Source: DASQZJ01 sp035638775 (lineage in GTDB: Bacteria; Pseudomonadota; Gammaproteobacteria; UBA5335; SLRW01). Taken from it: a DNA stretch of 64,000 nucleotides. This document shows positions 8,313 through 17,281 of the stretch, in pieces. The translations under genes were made by a program, and so were the position numbers. Below the pieces are notes generated by a model. That model searched no databases. It was not told the DNA's origin and saw nothing but the letters and a program-made list of their open reading frames with translations. The DNA is taken from NCBI GenBank assembly GCA_035638775.1, contig DASQZJ010000012.1, forward strand, positions 1 to 64,000. Direction: 5' to 3'. Every line of letters starts with the position of its first letter. Position 1 is the stretch's first letter.

Positions 8313-9203
8313 CTAGTGCAGTAACGCCAATACCACCGGCAGGCTGACAAAGGCCAGCACCGAGCTGGCGACGACGGCTTCCGCCGTGCGCTCGGCGTCA
8401 CCCCCGAACTCGATCGACAGCAGCAACGAATTGACCGCGGTGGGCATGGCGCTCTGGAGCACCAGCACGCGGGTATCCAGCTGTCCCAGGTGCAGCAGTT
8501 TCGCGGCCGTCAGCGCAAGCAGCGGTCCGCCCGCCAGGCGTACGACGCTGGCCAGCAGCACGAAGCGGCCCAGGCGCAGGCGACTGCGGGAGATCTGCAT
8601 GCCCAGGATCACCAGGACCACCGGGATGGCGGCCTGCCCGGTCATGTGTACGGCACGGCCCAGCCCGAAGGGCAGGCCCAGGCCCAGCCAGCGCAGCAGG
8701 AAACCGGCGCCGGCGGCCCACAGGAACGGCAGCCGCAGGGTCTGGGCCAGCCCGCGCAGCGGCTGTCCGCCCCGGAACAGCGCGGGACCGAAGCCGAACA
8801 TCAGGATCGACGACGCCACCAGGTAGACCACGGCCCGGCTCATCGCCGCCTGGCCCAGCGCGAACAGGACCACGGACAGACCCATGTTGCCGGAGTTCGG
8901 GAAGATGCCGGCGGCGACGAAGCTGGCCCGGTGCCGCGGGGACAGCCCCTGCGCACGTGCCAGCGCCCAGGACAGCGCGGCCAGCACCGCGCTGATCGCG
9001 GCGAAACCGGCAATCAGCCCGATCGCGCTGGCGGCGGGCAGCTCCGCCCGGTACATGCTGTCGAAGATCAGGGCCGTGGTCAGCACGTACAGGGTGAAAC
9101 GGGACAGCTGCGCCAGGTCCACCTGCAGGCTGCGTCCGGCGACGAACCCCGTTGCCACCAGGCCGAGCACCGGGATCAGGGTGGATTCCAGCGAACCCGT
9201 CAT
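8313..9203 (-). CDS. AEC-family (auxin efflux carrier-like) permease
   Basis: A 296-residue protein with about ten hydrophobic helices in the two inverted five-helix repeats typical of bacterial AEC permeases. It begins STLIPVLGLVATGFVAGR and has the broken-helix region FPNSGNMGLSV near residue 105, a hallmark of the family. Bacterial members carry malate, malonate or amino acids; nothing here identifies the substrate. The ATG at 9203 is preferred over one eight codons upstream because GGGGAGCAGG lies just before it. The gene is convergent with ybhR and lies 34 bp after the LOG-family gene on the same strand. Confidence 0.82.
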   Translation of the reverse strand: MTGSLESTLIPVLGLVATGFVAGRSLQVDLAQLSRFTLYVLTTALIFDSMYRAELPAASAIGLIAGFAAISAVLAALSWALARAQGLSPRHRASFVAAGIFPNSGNMGLSVVLFALGQAAMSRAVVYLVASSILMFGFGPALFRGGQPLRGLAQTLRLPFLWAAGAGFLLRWLGLGLPFGLGRAVHMTGQAAIPVVLVILGMQISRSRLRLGRFVLLASVVRLAGGPLLALTAAKLLHLGQLDTRVLVLQSAMPTAVNSLLLSIEFGGDAERTAEAVVASSVLAFVSLPVVLALLH

Positions 9204-9237
9204 CGTCCTGCTCCCCGGCCCTGGCACGCGGGGCGGG

Positions 9238-9819
9238 TCATGTCTGCGCGGGACCGATCCAGCGGTGAGCGGAGGGCAGCGAGGCCTGCGTCAGGGTCTC
9301 GAGCAGGCGCGCCGGCCGGTCCTCGACCAGCAGCAGGTCGCGATTTCCCTGATCCAGCAACCCCTGTGCCACCGCGTGGTCCAGGAACGCGATCAGGGCG
9401 TCGAAGTAGCCCTCCACGTTGAGCAGGCCGCAGGGCTTGCGATGCAGACCCAGCTGCGTCCACGTCAGGACCTCGAACAGTTCCTCCAGGGTGCCCAGTC
9501 CGCCGGGCAGCGCGATGAACCCCGCGGCGAGCTCGCTCATCATTGCCTTGCGCTCGTGCATCGAGCCGACCACCCGCAGCTCCGACAGGTTCCGGTGCGC
9601 CGCCTCCCGGCGTACGAGTGCCCGCGGGATCACGCCGGTCACGTGGCCCCCGGCCGCGAGCGCGCCGTCGGCGAGCGCACCCATCAGTCCGGTTCCGCCA
9701 CCGCCGTAGACCAGCTCGTGTCCCGCCGCGGCGATGCAGCGGCCGAGCTCCGTGGCATGCCGCTGCAGCCCCGGGGCGTTGCCGGCACGCGCTCCGGCGA
9801 ATACGCAGATCCGCTTCAA
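9238..9819 (-). CDS. LOG-family nucleoside 5'-monophosphate phosphoribohydrolase (TIGR00730 type)
   Basis: The 193-residue Rossmann-like protein carries both family motifs: YGGGGTGLMG near residue 38 and PGGLGTLEE near 105, with MHERK between them. LOG proteins hydrolyse cytokinin-type nucleotides or AMP, releasing the base and ribose 5-phosphate; many bacterial relatives were once called lysine decarboxylases. The reading frame begins with TTG, two bases away from the tspO stop and preceded by GGGGGT, so translation is probably coupled to tspO. The true substrate is not visible in the sequence. Confidence 0.82.
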   Translation of the reverse strand: MKRICVFAGARAGNAPGLQRHATELGRCIAAAGHELVYGGGGTGLMGALADGALAAGGHVTGVIPRALVRREAAHRNLSELRVVGSMHERKAMMSELAAGFIALPGGLGTLEELFEVLTWTQLGLHRKPCGLLNVEGYFDALIAFLDHAVAQGLLDQGNRDLLLVEDRPARLLETLTQASLPSAHRWIGPAQT

Positions 9820-9820
9820 G

Positions 9821-10339
9821 CTACCCCCGGGAAGTCCCGCCGGCCCGCCCGCGGCCGGGTCGCCTGTTGCGACGCCAGATGGACAGGTTCAGCAGCACCG
9901 CGAACGCCACCCAGGCTGCGTAGGGCGACATGAGCACGCCCGCCGGCCTGCTGAAGCGCCAGAAGCCCACCGTGGTCGCGACTACCAGCGCCAGCAGCAC
10001 CAAGGCATCGACCAGTGCGAGCCCGATCCGGTGCCGGCCGAAGAAGATCCACGACCACATGGCGTTGGCCGCCAGCTGCAGGACGAAGAGTCCGAGCACC
10101 GGGCCGCCGAGGGCGAAGCCCGCGGCCTGCCACACCAGCCAGGCCGCGACCCCCATCATGATGTACAGCGTGGTCCAGACGATCGGGAACAGCCAGTCCG
10201 GGGGCAGCCATCCGGGCTTGGACAGCGCCTCGTACCAGCTGCCCGGCTGGAACTTCATGCCCGGCGCTCCGGCCGCCAGGCTCAGCAACAGGAAGCCGGC
10301 CAACGCGACGAACGAGCTGACAACCGTGGTGACGTCCAT
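9821..10339 (-). CDS. tspO: TspO/MBR family membrane protein
   Basis: A 172-residue protein with five membrane helices and the tryptophan-rich TspO pattern: SWYEALSKPGWLPPDW after helix 1, PIVWTTLYIMMGVAAWLVW in helix 2, and ANAMWSWIFFGRH in helix 3. TspO binds porphyrins and sterol-like ligands in the membrane and tunes tetrapyrrole handling or stress responses; in photosynthetic bacteria it controls pigment genes. The ATG at 10339 is chosen because it starts just before the first helix and all similar proteins are about 160 residues long. It is followed almost without gap by the LOG-family gene. It is divergent from the MFS gene. Confidence 0.88.
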   Translation of the reverse strand: MDVTTVVSSFVALAGFLLLSLAAGAPGMKFQPGSWYEALSKPGWLPPDWLFPIVWTTLYIMMGVAAWLVWQAAGFALGGPVLGLFVLQLAANAMWSWIFFGRHRIGLALVDALVLLALVVATTVGFWRFSRPAGVLMSPYAAWVAFAVLLNLSIWRRNRRPGRGRAGGTSRG

Positions 10340-10534
10340 GACCCATCCGCCTCGGGGCTTGGGGAAACAGGAGGAATACGCCAGCCGTAACGATACCAGA
10401 ACCGTCCCGCCCCGGCCCCGCCCGTGACGCTCCCCACCCGGGTCGGCGCGTGCTAAGTTAGGGACACGAACCATCTGGCCCGCGGGCCGGCCGCCGGCCC
10501 GCCCGGGTACCGCCGCGAAAAGGGGGAGACGGGA

Positions 10535-11887
10535 ATGAGCCGCACGGGCGCGCTGTTCGCAACACGCCAGCTCGATCACTATCCGACCGGGGGGCGCAGG
10601 ATCTTCCTGCTGTTCGTCGCCGTGGTCGCCACCGTCATCGCCAGCTACGAGGCACAGATCGCCCCGGTGCTGCCGCTGCTGATGAAGGACATCGGCATGT
10701 CGCTTCAGCAGTACGGCTTCGTGGTGATGTCGACGGTGATCTTCGCCGCCCTTGGCGCGATGCTGTTCGGCCCCGTGTGCGACCGCCGTGGCCGCACGAC
10801 GGTGCTGATCCCCGCCCTGTTCGGTACCGCCGTCTGCGTGTTCGCGATGACCCTGGTGGACTCCGTCGCGACGCTGTTCGTGGTGCGGGCCTTCCTGGGG
10901 TTCATCGAGGGCGCGGTGATCGCCGCCTCTGCCGGCCTCGTACGTGACTTCTCGCCGCGCATGGGCCGCGCCGTAGCCTACGGCTTCTGGACCTTCGGGC
11001 CAGTGGGATCGAGCTTCATGGCCGCGGCGATCGCCGGCTACACCCTGCCCTTCCTGCATACCTGGCAGTCCCAGTTCTACATCGCCGGCGGCATCAGCCT
11101 GGTGGTGGCGGTGTTCGTGCTGTTCACCATGCAGGATCTGGCCCCGGAGGTGCGACACCGGATCATGCACACGGCCAGCCAGGCGGTCAGCGGCAGCGGC
11201 GGGACGGAGCAGGCACGGCAGACCGCCGATTCGAGCATGCGCGCCGCCATGCGCTACGGCCGCGTGTGGGCGATGATCGTGGGCGTCACGCTGTTCTTGA
11301 TGCTGTACCTGACACTGCAGCAGTTCGGCCCCAAGATCCTGGTCGACGCTTATCACTACAGCCCCGACGAGGCGGCGTACCTGTCCCAGTACTTCTGGCT
11401 GCTGAACCTGATCACGCTCATCGGCGCCGGGGTGCTCTCCGACCGGCTCCAGCGCCGCAAGATCGTCTCCTTCGTCGGCTCCATTCTCACGCTGGCGGTG
11501 ATGCTGGTGTGGATCCCGCTGGCGGGAAGCCACCCGTCCGAGGGCAGCATGATCGCGCTGATGTCACTGCTGGGGGGCTTCTTCGGGGTGACCTTCGCAC
11601 CCTGGATGGCCTGGTTTTCGGAAACCCTGGAGGACATCAGCACCGCGATCCAGGCCTCGGGCTGGGCGCTGTGGACCGCCGTGCTGCGGATCTACGTGGT
11701 GATCACGGTGGTCCCGATGACTTTCATCGCCCAGCATTTCGGCTGGGCTCCGTGGCTCTGGGCCACGGTCGGCGGCGTGGTGCTCTACATTCTCACGGTG
11801 ATCGCCAGCCGCCACACGCCGTGGCTACGTCGCCAGGACGCGGAGATCGAGGAGCACGTCTACGTGCCCGAGACCATCGCGGAATGA
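10535..11887 (+). CDS. Major facilitator superfamily transporter
   Basis: The 450-residue protein has about twelve membrane helices split by a long charged cytoplasmic loop (residues about 205-240). Loop 2-3 carries the MFS motif A variant GPVCDRRGRTTV, and the loop between helices 8 and 9 repeats it as SDRLQRRK. An acidic residue in helix 1 (ASYEAQIAPVLP) resembles organic-acid and aromatic-acid porters, but the substrate cannot be assigned. AAAAGGGGGAGA precedes the ATG. The gene stands alone and converges on the EAL-domain gene with a 19-bp gap. Confidence 0.78.
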   Translation: MSRTGALFATRQLDHYPTGGRRIFLLFVAVVATVIASYEAQIAPVLPLLMKDIGMSLQQYGFVVMSTVIFAALGAMLFGPVCDRRGRTTVLIPALFGTAVCVFAMTLVDSVATLFVVRAFLGFIEGAVIAASAGLVRDFSPRMGRAVAYGFWTFGPVGSSFMAAAIAGYTLPFLHTWQSQFYIAGGISLVVAVFVLFTMQDLAPEVRHRIMHTASQAVSGSGGTEQARQTADSSMRAAMRYGRVWAMIVGVTLFLMLYLTLQQFGPKILVDAYHYSPDEAAYLSQYFWLLNLITLIGAGVLSDRLQRRKIVSFVGSILTLAVMLVWIPLAGSHPSEGSMIALMSLLGGFFGVTFAPWMAWFSETLEDISTAIQASGWALWTAVLRIYVVITVVPMTFIAQHFGWAPWLWATVGGVVLYILTVIASRHTPWLRRQDAEIEEHVYVPETIAE

Positions 11888-11906
11888 CCATCGCCGCCGT
11901 CGCGGC

Positions 11907-14168
11907 TCAGGCGTGATGGCGTTCCAGCACCTGGGTCATGCCCGCCCCCTGGCGGGGACGGCTGAACAGGTAGCCCTGGCCTTCCAGGCAGCCGGCGTCG
12001 ACCAGGAAGCGACGCTGGCGCTCGGACTCGATGCCCTCGGCCACGACCCGGATGTTGAGGCTGTTGGCGAGAGCGAGGATCGCCCGGGTGATGGCGACGT
12101 CGTCCGGATCGTCCGGCACCCCGCGAATGAAGGAGCGGTCGATCTTGAGATAATCCACCGGGAAGTGCTTGAGATAGCTCAGTGACGAGTAGCCGGTGCC
12201 GAAGTCGTCGATCGCCACCGCGATCCCCATGGCACTGAGCTCGTTGAGGATCTCCCGGGTGCGCTCCGGATTCTCCATGAACATGGTTTCGGTGATCTCG
12301 AGGGCCAGGTAGCGGGCCTGCATCCCGGTGTCCACCAGGATCCGCGTGAGCTCTTCCACCAGGTTGGGGTTGCGGAACTGCGGCGCCGCGAGGTTCACGG
12401 CCATCCGGGTCGCCGGAAAGCCGGCATCCTGCCACAGGCGCGCCTGCCGGCAGGCATTGTGCAGCACCCACTCGCCCAGCGCGCCGATCATGCCGCTCTT
12501 CTCCGCGGCGTGCACGAAAAGATCCGGGGGAATGCTGCCCATCTCGGGGTGGCGCCAGCGGATCAGCGCTTCGAAGCCGATGATCCGGTGTTCCTTGAGG
12601 TTCACCACGGGCTGGTACTCGAGGAAGAACTCGTCCTTCTGGAACGCCTGGCGCATCTGGTTGGTCAGCACCAGGAAGTCCATCGCCTGGGTGTTCATCT
12701 CGGCGGAGTAGAACTGATAGGTGTTGCGACCGAGCTCCTTGGCCCGATGCATCGCGGCATCGGCGTTGCGCATCAGGGTATCCGCACCGTCGGCGTCCGC
12801 CGGATAGCAGCTGATCCCCAGGCTCGCGGAGACGAACAGCTCGTGTCCGGCGACCCGGAACGGCGGTGCGAGCTCCCGCAGCAGCTTCTCGGCGACCACG
12901 GCAGCGTCCGCGCCCTGACGCAGCTCGTCCAGCAGCACCACGAAATCGTCACCACCCAGGCGGGCGACCAGGTCGTCCTCACGCAGCCCCTTGCGCAGGC
13001 GCTTCGCCACCTCCTGCAGCAGCTCGTCGCCTGCCAGGTGACCGAGCGAGTCGTTGACGTCGCGGAAGTTGTCCAGATCGAGGAACAGCATCGCGACCGT
13101 GTCGCCCGATTCCGCGACCCGGCGCACGGCATCGTGGGCGAGGTCCTGCAGGTGCTCCCGGTTGGGCAGGCCCGTGAGCGTGTCGTGGTGGGCCAGGAAC
13201 TCGAGGCGGCTCTGGAAATCGCCGTGTCCGGACGCGTCGGTGAGCACCAGCACGTAGTGCGGGTCCCGGTCCGGCCGGTCTGCCGCGATGCTGCGCACGG
13301 CGAGATGCACCGGCACGGCCGGGTCGCCGTGACCCCGTATCCAGGTGTCGCCGCTCCAGGTGCTGCCGGAGGCCACCGCCCGCCAGATGCCTTCCCAGGT
13401 CGCCGACTCCTGCCGCGGCGAGCGGAGCATGCCGGCCGGGCGCCCCAACAGCTCCCGGTTCTGGTAGCCGGTGATCCGGCGGAAGGCGGAATTGGCGGAC
13501 AGCACCCGCCGACGCTGGTCGAGTATCGCCACGCCCTCGTCGGTGCTGTCGAGCGCGCGCACCGCGAGCTTGAGCTGCTGCTCCGCCCGCATGTGCTCGG
13601 AAAGATCCCGCAGGATCACCACCTCCCGGACCTCGCCGCGCAGGCTGTCGAAGCGGCTCGTGCGCACCTCCACCAGCGACGAGCCGCCGTCGGGTCGCCG
13701 GATGCGCAGCCGCCCGCGGTAGCCCGTGTCGGCCCGGTTCAGCCCTCCCTCCACCTGGCCGATCAGTCCGCCCATGCCGAGCGCCAGCAGCTCGCCTTCG
13801 TGGCGGCCGAGCAGTCGGCACGCCTGGGCGTTCGCCGCGAGGATGTCGCCCCCCGGAATGGTCAGCAGCACACCGTCGGTGATGTTCTGGAAGACACGGT
13901 GATAGCGTTCCTCGCTGGTCGCGAGCTCCCGGCCCGCCCGCGCCAGCGTGCGCTGGTCGCGGTACAGCGCCCAAAGCAGCACCAGCGCCGTCACCGCGAC
14001 GAACGCCCAGCCCTTGAGGGTATGCGCCCAGGCCAGCACGCGGGGATCGAGGCCGACCGCGCCGATTACGCGATCCGACAGCAGGATCCACGCCGCACCG
14101 ATGGCGACGTAGAGCAGCACCGCCCTGGCGGGCCGCCTGAATGTGGCACGAATCCCCGACGTGTCCAA
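11907..14168 (-). CDS. Membrane PAS-PAS-GGDEF-EAL cyclic-di-GMP signalling protein
   Basis: About 753 residues from the TTG at 14168, chosen because GGGAGAGGGAGC lies directly before it; the frame stays open upstream to 14366 but that part has no membrane or domain character. Order: two membrane helices (about 15-75), PAS 1 (RYHRVFQNITDGVLL), PAS 2 (DEGVAILDQRRRVLSANSAF), GGDEF, EAL. The GGDEF signature reads GGDDF, with an intact inhibitory RxxD site five residues before it (REDD). The EAL half keeps EALIRW, the NLAA asparagine, EITE, DDFGTGYSS, the lysine of YLKIDRSF and AEGIE. It is most likely a c-di-GMP phosphodiesterase; cyclase activity is doubtful given the E-to-D change. Confidence 0.85.
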   Translation of the reverse strand: MDTSGIRATFRRPARAVLLYVAIGAAWILLSDRVIGAVGLDPRVLAWAHTLKGWAFVAVTALVLLWALYRDQRTLARAGRELATSEERYHRVFQNITDGVLLTIPGGDILAANAQACRLLGRHEGELLALGMGGLIGQVEGGLNRADTGYRGRLRIRRPDGGSSLVEVRTSRFDSLRGEVREVVILRDLSEHMRAEQQLKLAVRALDSTDEGVAILDQRRRVLSANSAFRRITGYQNRELLGRPAGMLRSPRQESATWEGIWRAVASGSTWSGDTWIRGHGDPAVPVHLAVRSIAADRPDRDPHYVLVLTDASGHGDFQSRLEFLAHHDTLTGLPNREHLQDLAHDAVRRVAESGDTVAMLFLDLDNFRDVNDSLGHLAGDELLQEVAKRLRKGLREDDLVARLGGDDFVVLLDELRQGADAAVVAEKLLRELAPPFRVAGHELFVSASLGISCYPADADGADTLMRNADAAMHRAKELGRNTYQFYSAEMNTQAMDFLVLTNQMRQAFQKDEFFLEYQPVVNLKEHRIIGFEALIRWRHPEMGSIPPDLFVHAAEKSGMIGALGEWVLHNACRQARLWQDAGFPATRMAVNLAAPQFRNPNLVEELTRILVDTGMQARYLALEITETMFMENPERTREILNELSAMGIAVAIDDFGTGYSSLSYLKHFPVDYLKIDRSFIRGVPDDPDDVAITRAILALANSLNIRVVAEGIESERQRRFLVDAGCLEGQGYLFSRPRQGAGMTQVLERHHA

Positions 14169-14448
14169 GCTCCCTCTCCCGTGGCGCACGGACCGCGCAG
14201 CTCCATGCGTCGACACGCCGTTACAATACCCTGACCCGCACGCGCAGGACAATGCGCGAGCCCCGGCGGGCGCCGCTCCGGAGCGTGCCTGCCGCAGCCC
14301 GTTTCGCGCCCCCCTGTTGCCCGGGACCTCTTCCCGGCACAATCGGCTGCCATGGTCTGCCCGCAACGCGGGCCCGGGAGCCGATCCCGGCGACGAATTC
14401 CCATGGCCCGGCGCGGTGCCGGGTCCCGCAAGAAGCAGGAGGTGACAC

Positions 14449-15741
14449 GTGGACTTTACGCTGCCGCAGGAGCTGGTCGACTATCTCGGCGAGCTGGACC
14501 GCTTCATCGAGGAACAGATCCGGCCGCTGGAGGGGCAGGACGACAACATCCGCTTCTTCGATCACCGGCGCGAATGGGCGCGAACGGATTTCGAGAACGG
14601 AGGGCTGCCCCGGCCGGAATGGGAGGCTCTGCTGGCCGAGGCCCGGCGCCGGGCCGACGAGGCCGGACACCTGCGCTTCGCCCTGCCCCGGGAGTACGGG
14701 GGGCGCGACGGCTCGAACCTCTGGATGGCGGTCATCCGGGAACATCTCGCCGCGCGGGGCCTGGGCCTGCACAACGACCTGCAGAACGAGCATTCCATCG
14801 TCGGCAACAATCCGCTGGTGCTGATGCTGCGGGATTTCGGCACCGACGAGCAGAAGCGCGAATTCATCACCGGCAGCCTGGACGGCAGCCGCCGCATCAC
14901 CTTCGGGCTGACCGAGCCGGAACATGGATCCGACGCCACGCACATGGCGACCCGCGCGGTCCACGGGGAGCGTGACGGGCATTCGGGATGGCGCATCGAC
15001 GGCGAGAAGATGTGGACCACGGGGATGCACGCGGCGACCCATTGCGCGCTGTTCGCCCGGACCTCCGGCAAGGACGGCGACGCCCGCGGCATCACCTGCT
15101 TCCTGGTGCCGGCCGACGCTCCCGGGGTGAAGGTCGAGGAGTATCTGTGGACTTTCAACATGCCCACCGACCATCCCCGGGTAAGCTTTACCGGCGTCTG
15201 GGTCCCGGAATCCGCGGTGTTCGGCCCGGAGGGCGGCGGCCTCGCGCTGGCCCAGCATTTCGTGCACGAGAACCGGATCCGGCAGGCGGCCGGCTCCCTG
15301 GGGGCCGCCGTCTACTGCATCGAGGAGAGCGTGCGCTATGCCCGCAGGCGCAAGCCGTTCGGCAAGGCCCTGGCCCAGAACCAGGCGATCCAGTGGCCAC
15401 TGGTGGAGCTGGCCACCCGGGCGGAGATGCTGCGCCTGCTGATCCGCAAGACGGCCTGGGAGATGGACCGCATGGACAAGCGCGAGGTGGCCGAGCGCCT
15501 CTCCGACAAGGTCTCCATGTGCAACTACCAGGCGAACCGCCTGTGCTGCGAGGCGGCCGACCGCGCCATGCAGGTCCACGGCGGCATTGGCTACTCCCGG
15601 CACAAGCCCTTCGAGCACATCTACCGCCACCACCGCCGCTACCGCATCACGGAGGGCTCCGAGGAGATCCAGATGCGCAAGGTGGCCGGCCACCTGTTCG
15701 GCTACATGGGACCGCGCAAGAAGGAATTCGCCGACCTTTAG
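14449..15741 (+). CDS. Acyl-CoA dehydrogenase family flavoenzyme
   Basis: The 430-residue enzyme starts at a GTG with AGGAGGTG eight bases before it. It has the full three-domain acyl-CoA dehydrogenase fold: helical N-terminal domain, mid beta-domain with the FAD/substrate motif TEPEHGSDATHM (near residue 160), and C-terminal helical bundle with RKPFGKALAQNQ and the probable catalytic glutamate region YRITEGSEEIQM near 405. It would oxidise an acyl-CoA to the trans-2-enoyl-CoA and pass electrons to ETF. Chain-length preference cannot be told. The gene stands alone, divergent from the GGDEF-EAL gene, and ends in a strong hairpin. Confidence 0.86.
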   Translation: MDFTLPQELVDYLGELDRFIEEQIRPLEGQDDNIRFFDHRREWARTDFENGGLPRPEWEALLAEARRRADEAGHLRFALPREYGGRDGSNLWMAVIREHLAARGLGLHNDLQNEHSIVGNNPLVLMLRDFGTDEQKREFITGSLDGSRRITFGLTEPEHGSDATHMATRAVHGERDGHSGWRIDGEKMWTTGMHAATHCALFARTSGKDGDARGITCFLVPADAPGVKVEEYLWTFNMPTDHPRVSFTGVWVPESAVFGPEGGGLALAQHFVHENRIRQAAGSLGAAVYCIEESVRYARRRKPFGKALAQNQAIQWPLVELATRAEMLRLLIRKTAWEMDRMDKREVAERLSDKVSMCNYQANRLCCEAADRAMQVHGGIGYSRHKPFEHIYRHHRRYRITEGSEEIQMRKVAGHLFGYMGPRKKEFADL

Positions 15742-15748
15742 CCAGGTT

Positions 15749-15778
15749 GCGGGCAGGGAGCAGGCCCTCCCTGCCCGC
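15749..15778 (+). terminator. 12-bp GC hairpin after the acyl-CoA dehydrogenase gene
   Basis: GCGGGCAGGGAG (15749-15760) pairs perfectly with 15767-15778 around a 6-nt loop, starting 8 bases after the stop. There is no T run. The position makes a terminator or RNA 3' end the likeliest role, and it could also serve pilZ transcription arriving from the other side. Confidence 0.5.
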
Positions 15779-15863
15779 CCGCGGACCCGAACGCTGCCGG
15801 GGCTACACGCACTGCCCAAGGGGCACACAACCGAGGGAGGGCAACGTGCCCTCTCTTCACTTA

Positions 15864-15884
15864 AAACCTAAAACCTAAAGCCTA
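15864..15884. repeat. Three tandem 7-mers AAACCTA/AAGCCTA
   Basis: AAACCTA occurs twice head to tail and is followed by AAGCCTA, giving an AT-rich 21-bp tract directly after the 3' end of pilZ. It differs sharply in composition from its surroundings. No function is known to me. Confidence 0.6.
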
Positions 15885-15895
15885 ACACTCTGTTT

Positions 15896-16252
15896 TCACA
15901 TGGTATGCGTAGGCCGGTCCGCGCTGAGCGCACCGGCGAGGTAGGTCTCGATCTTCCTCTGGGTCTCGCCGCCGTCCTGCGCGCTGAACTGCACCCCGAT
16001 GCCCGCGGTGCGCTTGCCCTGGGCCCCGCGGGGGGTAACCCAGATGACCCGTCCGGCTACCGGGAGACGCTCGGCCTGGTCCATCAGGGTAAGCAGGATG
16101 AAGACCTCGTCTCCCACCTTGTAGGACTTGTTGGTGGGGATGAACAGGCCGCCGTTCTTGACGAAGGGCATGTACGCGACGTAGAGCGCGCTCTTGTCCT
16201 TGATCGTGAGCGTCAGGATACCCTGTTGTGGCGAGCCCGGCCTGCTTGCCAT
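15896..16252 (-). CDS. pilZ: Type IV pilus assembly PilZ protein
   Basis: A 118-residue single PilZ domain. It contains the PilZ-like core NGGLFIPTNKSYKVGDEV and GIGVQFS, but the RxxxR c-di-GMP-binding arginines at the N-terminus are missing. That absence is normal for the pilus-assembly PilZ, which acts by binding other pilus factors (PilB and an EAL protein in Xanthomonas) rather than the nucleotide. Its place directly after holB, 3 bases away, is the standard gammaproteobacterial arrangement and supports the symbol. It is the last gene of a minus-strand run that reaches back to tmk and perhaps mltG. Confidence 0.88.
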   Translation of the reverse strand: MASRPGSPQQGILTLTIKDKSALYVAYMPFVKNGGLFIPTNKSYKVGDEVFILLTLMDQAERLPVAGRVIWVTPRGAQGKRTAGIGVQFSAQDGGETQRKIETYLAGALSADRPTHTM

Positions 16253-16255
16253 GCC

Positions 16256-17281
16256 TCAACCCGTCCCCCTTGCGAGCCCCGGCGCGTAGACCCGCGGCTT
16301 GCGCCCGGGACCCGCCCACGGCAGCAGCAGCGTTTCGGCCAGCTGCTGTCGGTTGCGCGGCGTGCGCAGAGCCACGAGCGCCTCGTACACCATGTCAAGG
16401 TAAGCAAAAAGGCGGCCTGCGTCCACCTCTGCCAGCGACGCTTCGTCCAGCCGGCACAATCCGGCCCCCCGACCGGCGCCCGGAACGCGCCGGCGCAGCA
16501 GGTCGCCGGTCCAGCCCGCCAGCCAGGTCAGCACCAGCGCGAGGTCGCGGGTACTCCACTCCTCGGCCAGCGGCACCGGATCACGCCGCCCCGCGAGGAG
16601 CTCACCCATCTCCCGGGAGAGACTCTCGTGCAGCTCGCCGATGCCCTGGGTGCACAGGTCCAGGGCACGCAGCGGTGCGTTGCCGGTGAACGCGAGCGCC
16701 AGCTCCGCTTCCGGTCCGCCGGCGCGTTCGCCGATCCAGGCCAGCGCCTCGTCCCGGCCGGGCGCCGTGAATCCGACCCGCTGGCAACGGCTGCGTACGG
16801 TCGCCGGCAGCATTGCCGGGCGGGCGGAAACCAGCAACAGCACGGTCCCCGGGACCGGTTCCTCCAGCGTCTTGAGCAGACTGTTGGCGGCGTTGGCGTT
16901 GAGCGCGTCGGCGGGATGCAGAATCGCGAGCCGCGCACCGCCGTAGCCGCTGCTCAGGGCCAGCTCCGCGGACAGGGCCCGTACCTGGTCGACCAGGATC
17001 GCGCTGCGTCCCTCTTCCGGCGCGCACTCGCGATAGTCGGGATGACTGCCGGCGGCGAGCTGGATGCAGGCGCGGCACGCGCCGCAGGGCGACGATGCCG
17101 GTTCCTCGTCGCAGAGGATGGTACCCGCCAGCCGCCGTGCGAAATCGAGCTTGCCCAGGCCCTCCGGTCCCTCCAGCAGGTAGGCGTGCGACAGGGTGCC
17201 GCCCGCGTACGCGCCCAGCAGCCAGTGCCACGCGCGTTGCTGCCAGGGATACGGAGGGGCGGGAAAAGTCTCCGGCGTCAT
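16256..17281 (-). CDS. holB: DNA polymerase III delta' subunit
   Basis: The 341-residue protein is the rigid stator of the clamp loader that places the beta clamp on DNA. Visible features: the degenerate P-loop region GPEGLGKLDFARRL near residue 38, the zinc module C-x8-C-x2-C-x2-C (CDEEPASSPCGACRAC) followed by AGSHPDYRECAPEEG, and the region ANSLLKTLEEPVPGT before LPATVRSRC, the sensor-1/SRC motif. The start ATG overlaps the tmk stop (ATGA), which excludes the longer open frame upstream. Length and order agree with known HolB proteins. Confidence 0.92.
   Translation of the reverse strand: MTPETFPAPPYPWQQRAWHWLLGAYAGGTLSHAYLLEGPEGLGKLDFARRLAGTILCDEEPASSPCGACRACIQLAAGSHPDYRECAPEEGRSAILVDQVRALSAELALSSGYGGARLAILHPADALNANAANSLLKTLEEPVPGTVLLLVSARPAMLPATVRSRCQRVGFTAPGRDEALAWIGERAGGPEAELALAFTGNAPLRALDLCTQGIGELHESLSREMGELLAGRRDPVPLAEEWSTRDLALVLTWLAGWTGDLLRRRVPGAGRGAGLCRLDEASLAEVDAGRLFAYLDMVYEALVALRTPRNRQQLAETLLLPWAGPGRKPRVYAPGLARGTG

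Noticed and set aside
9238..9819. Lysine decarboxylase as the name for the LOG-family gene
   Set aside because: PGGLGTLEE marks the LOG phosphoribohydrolase family; the older name is a mis-annotation.
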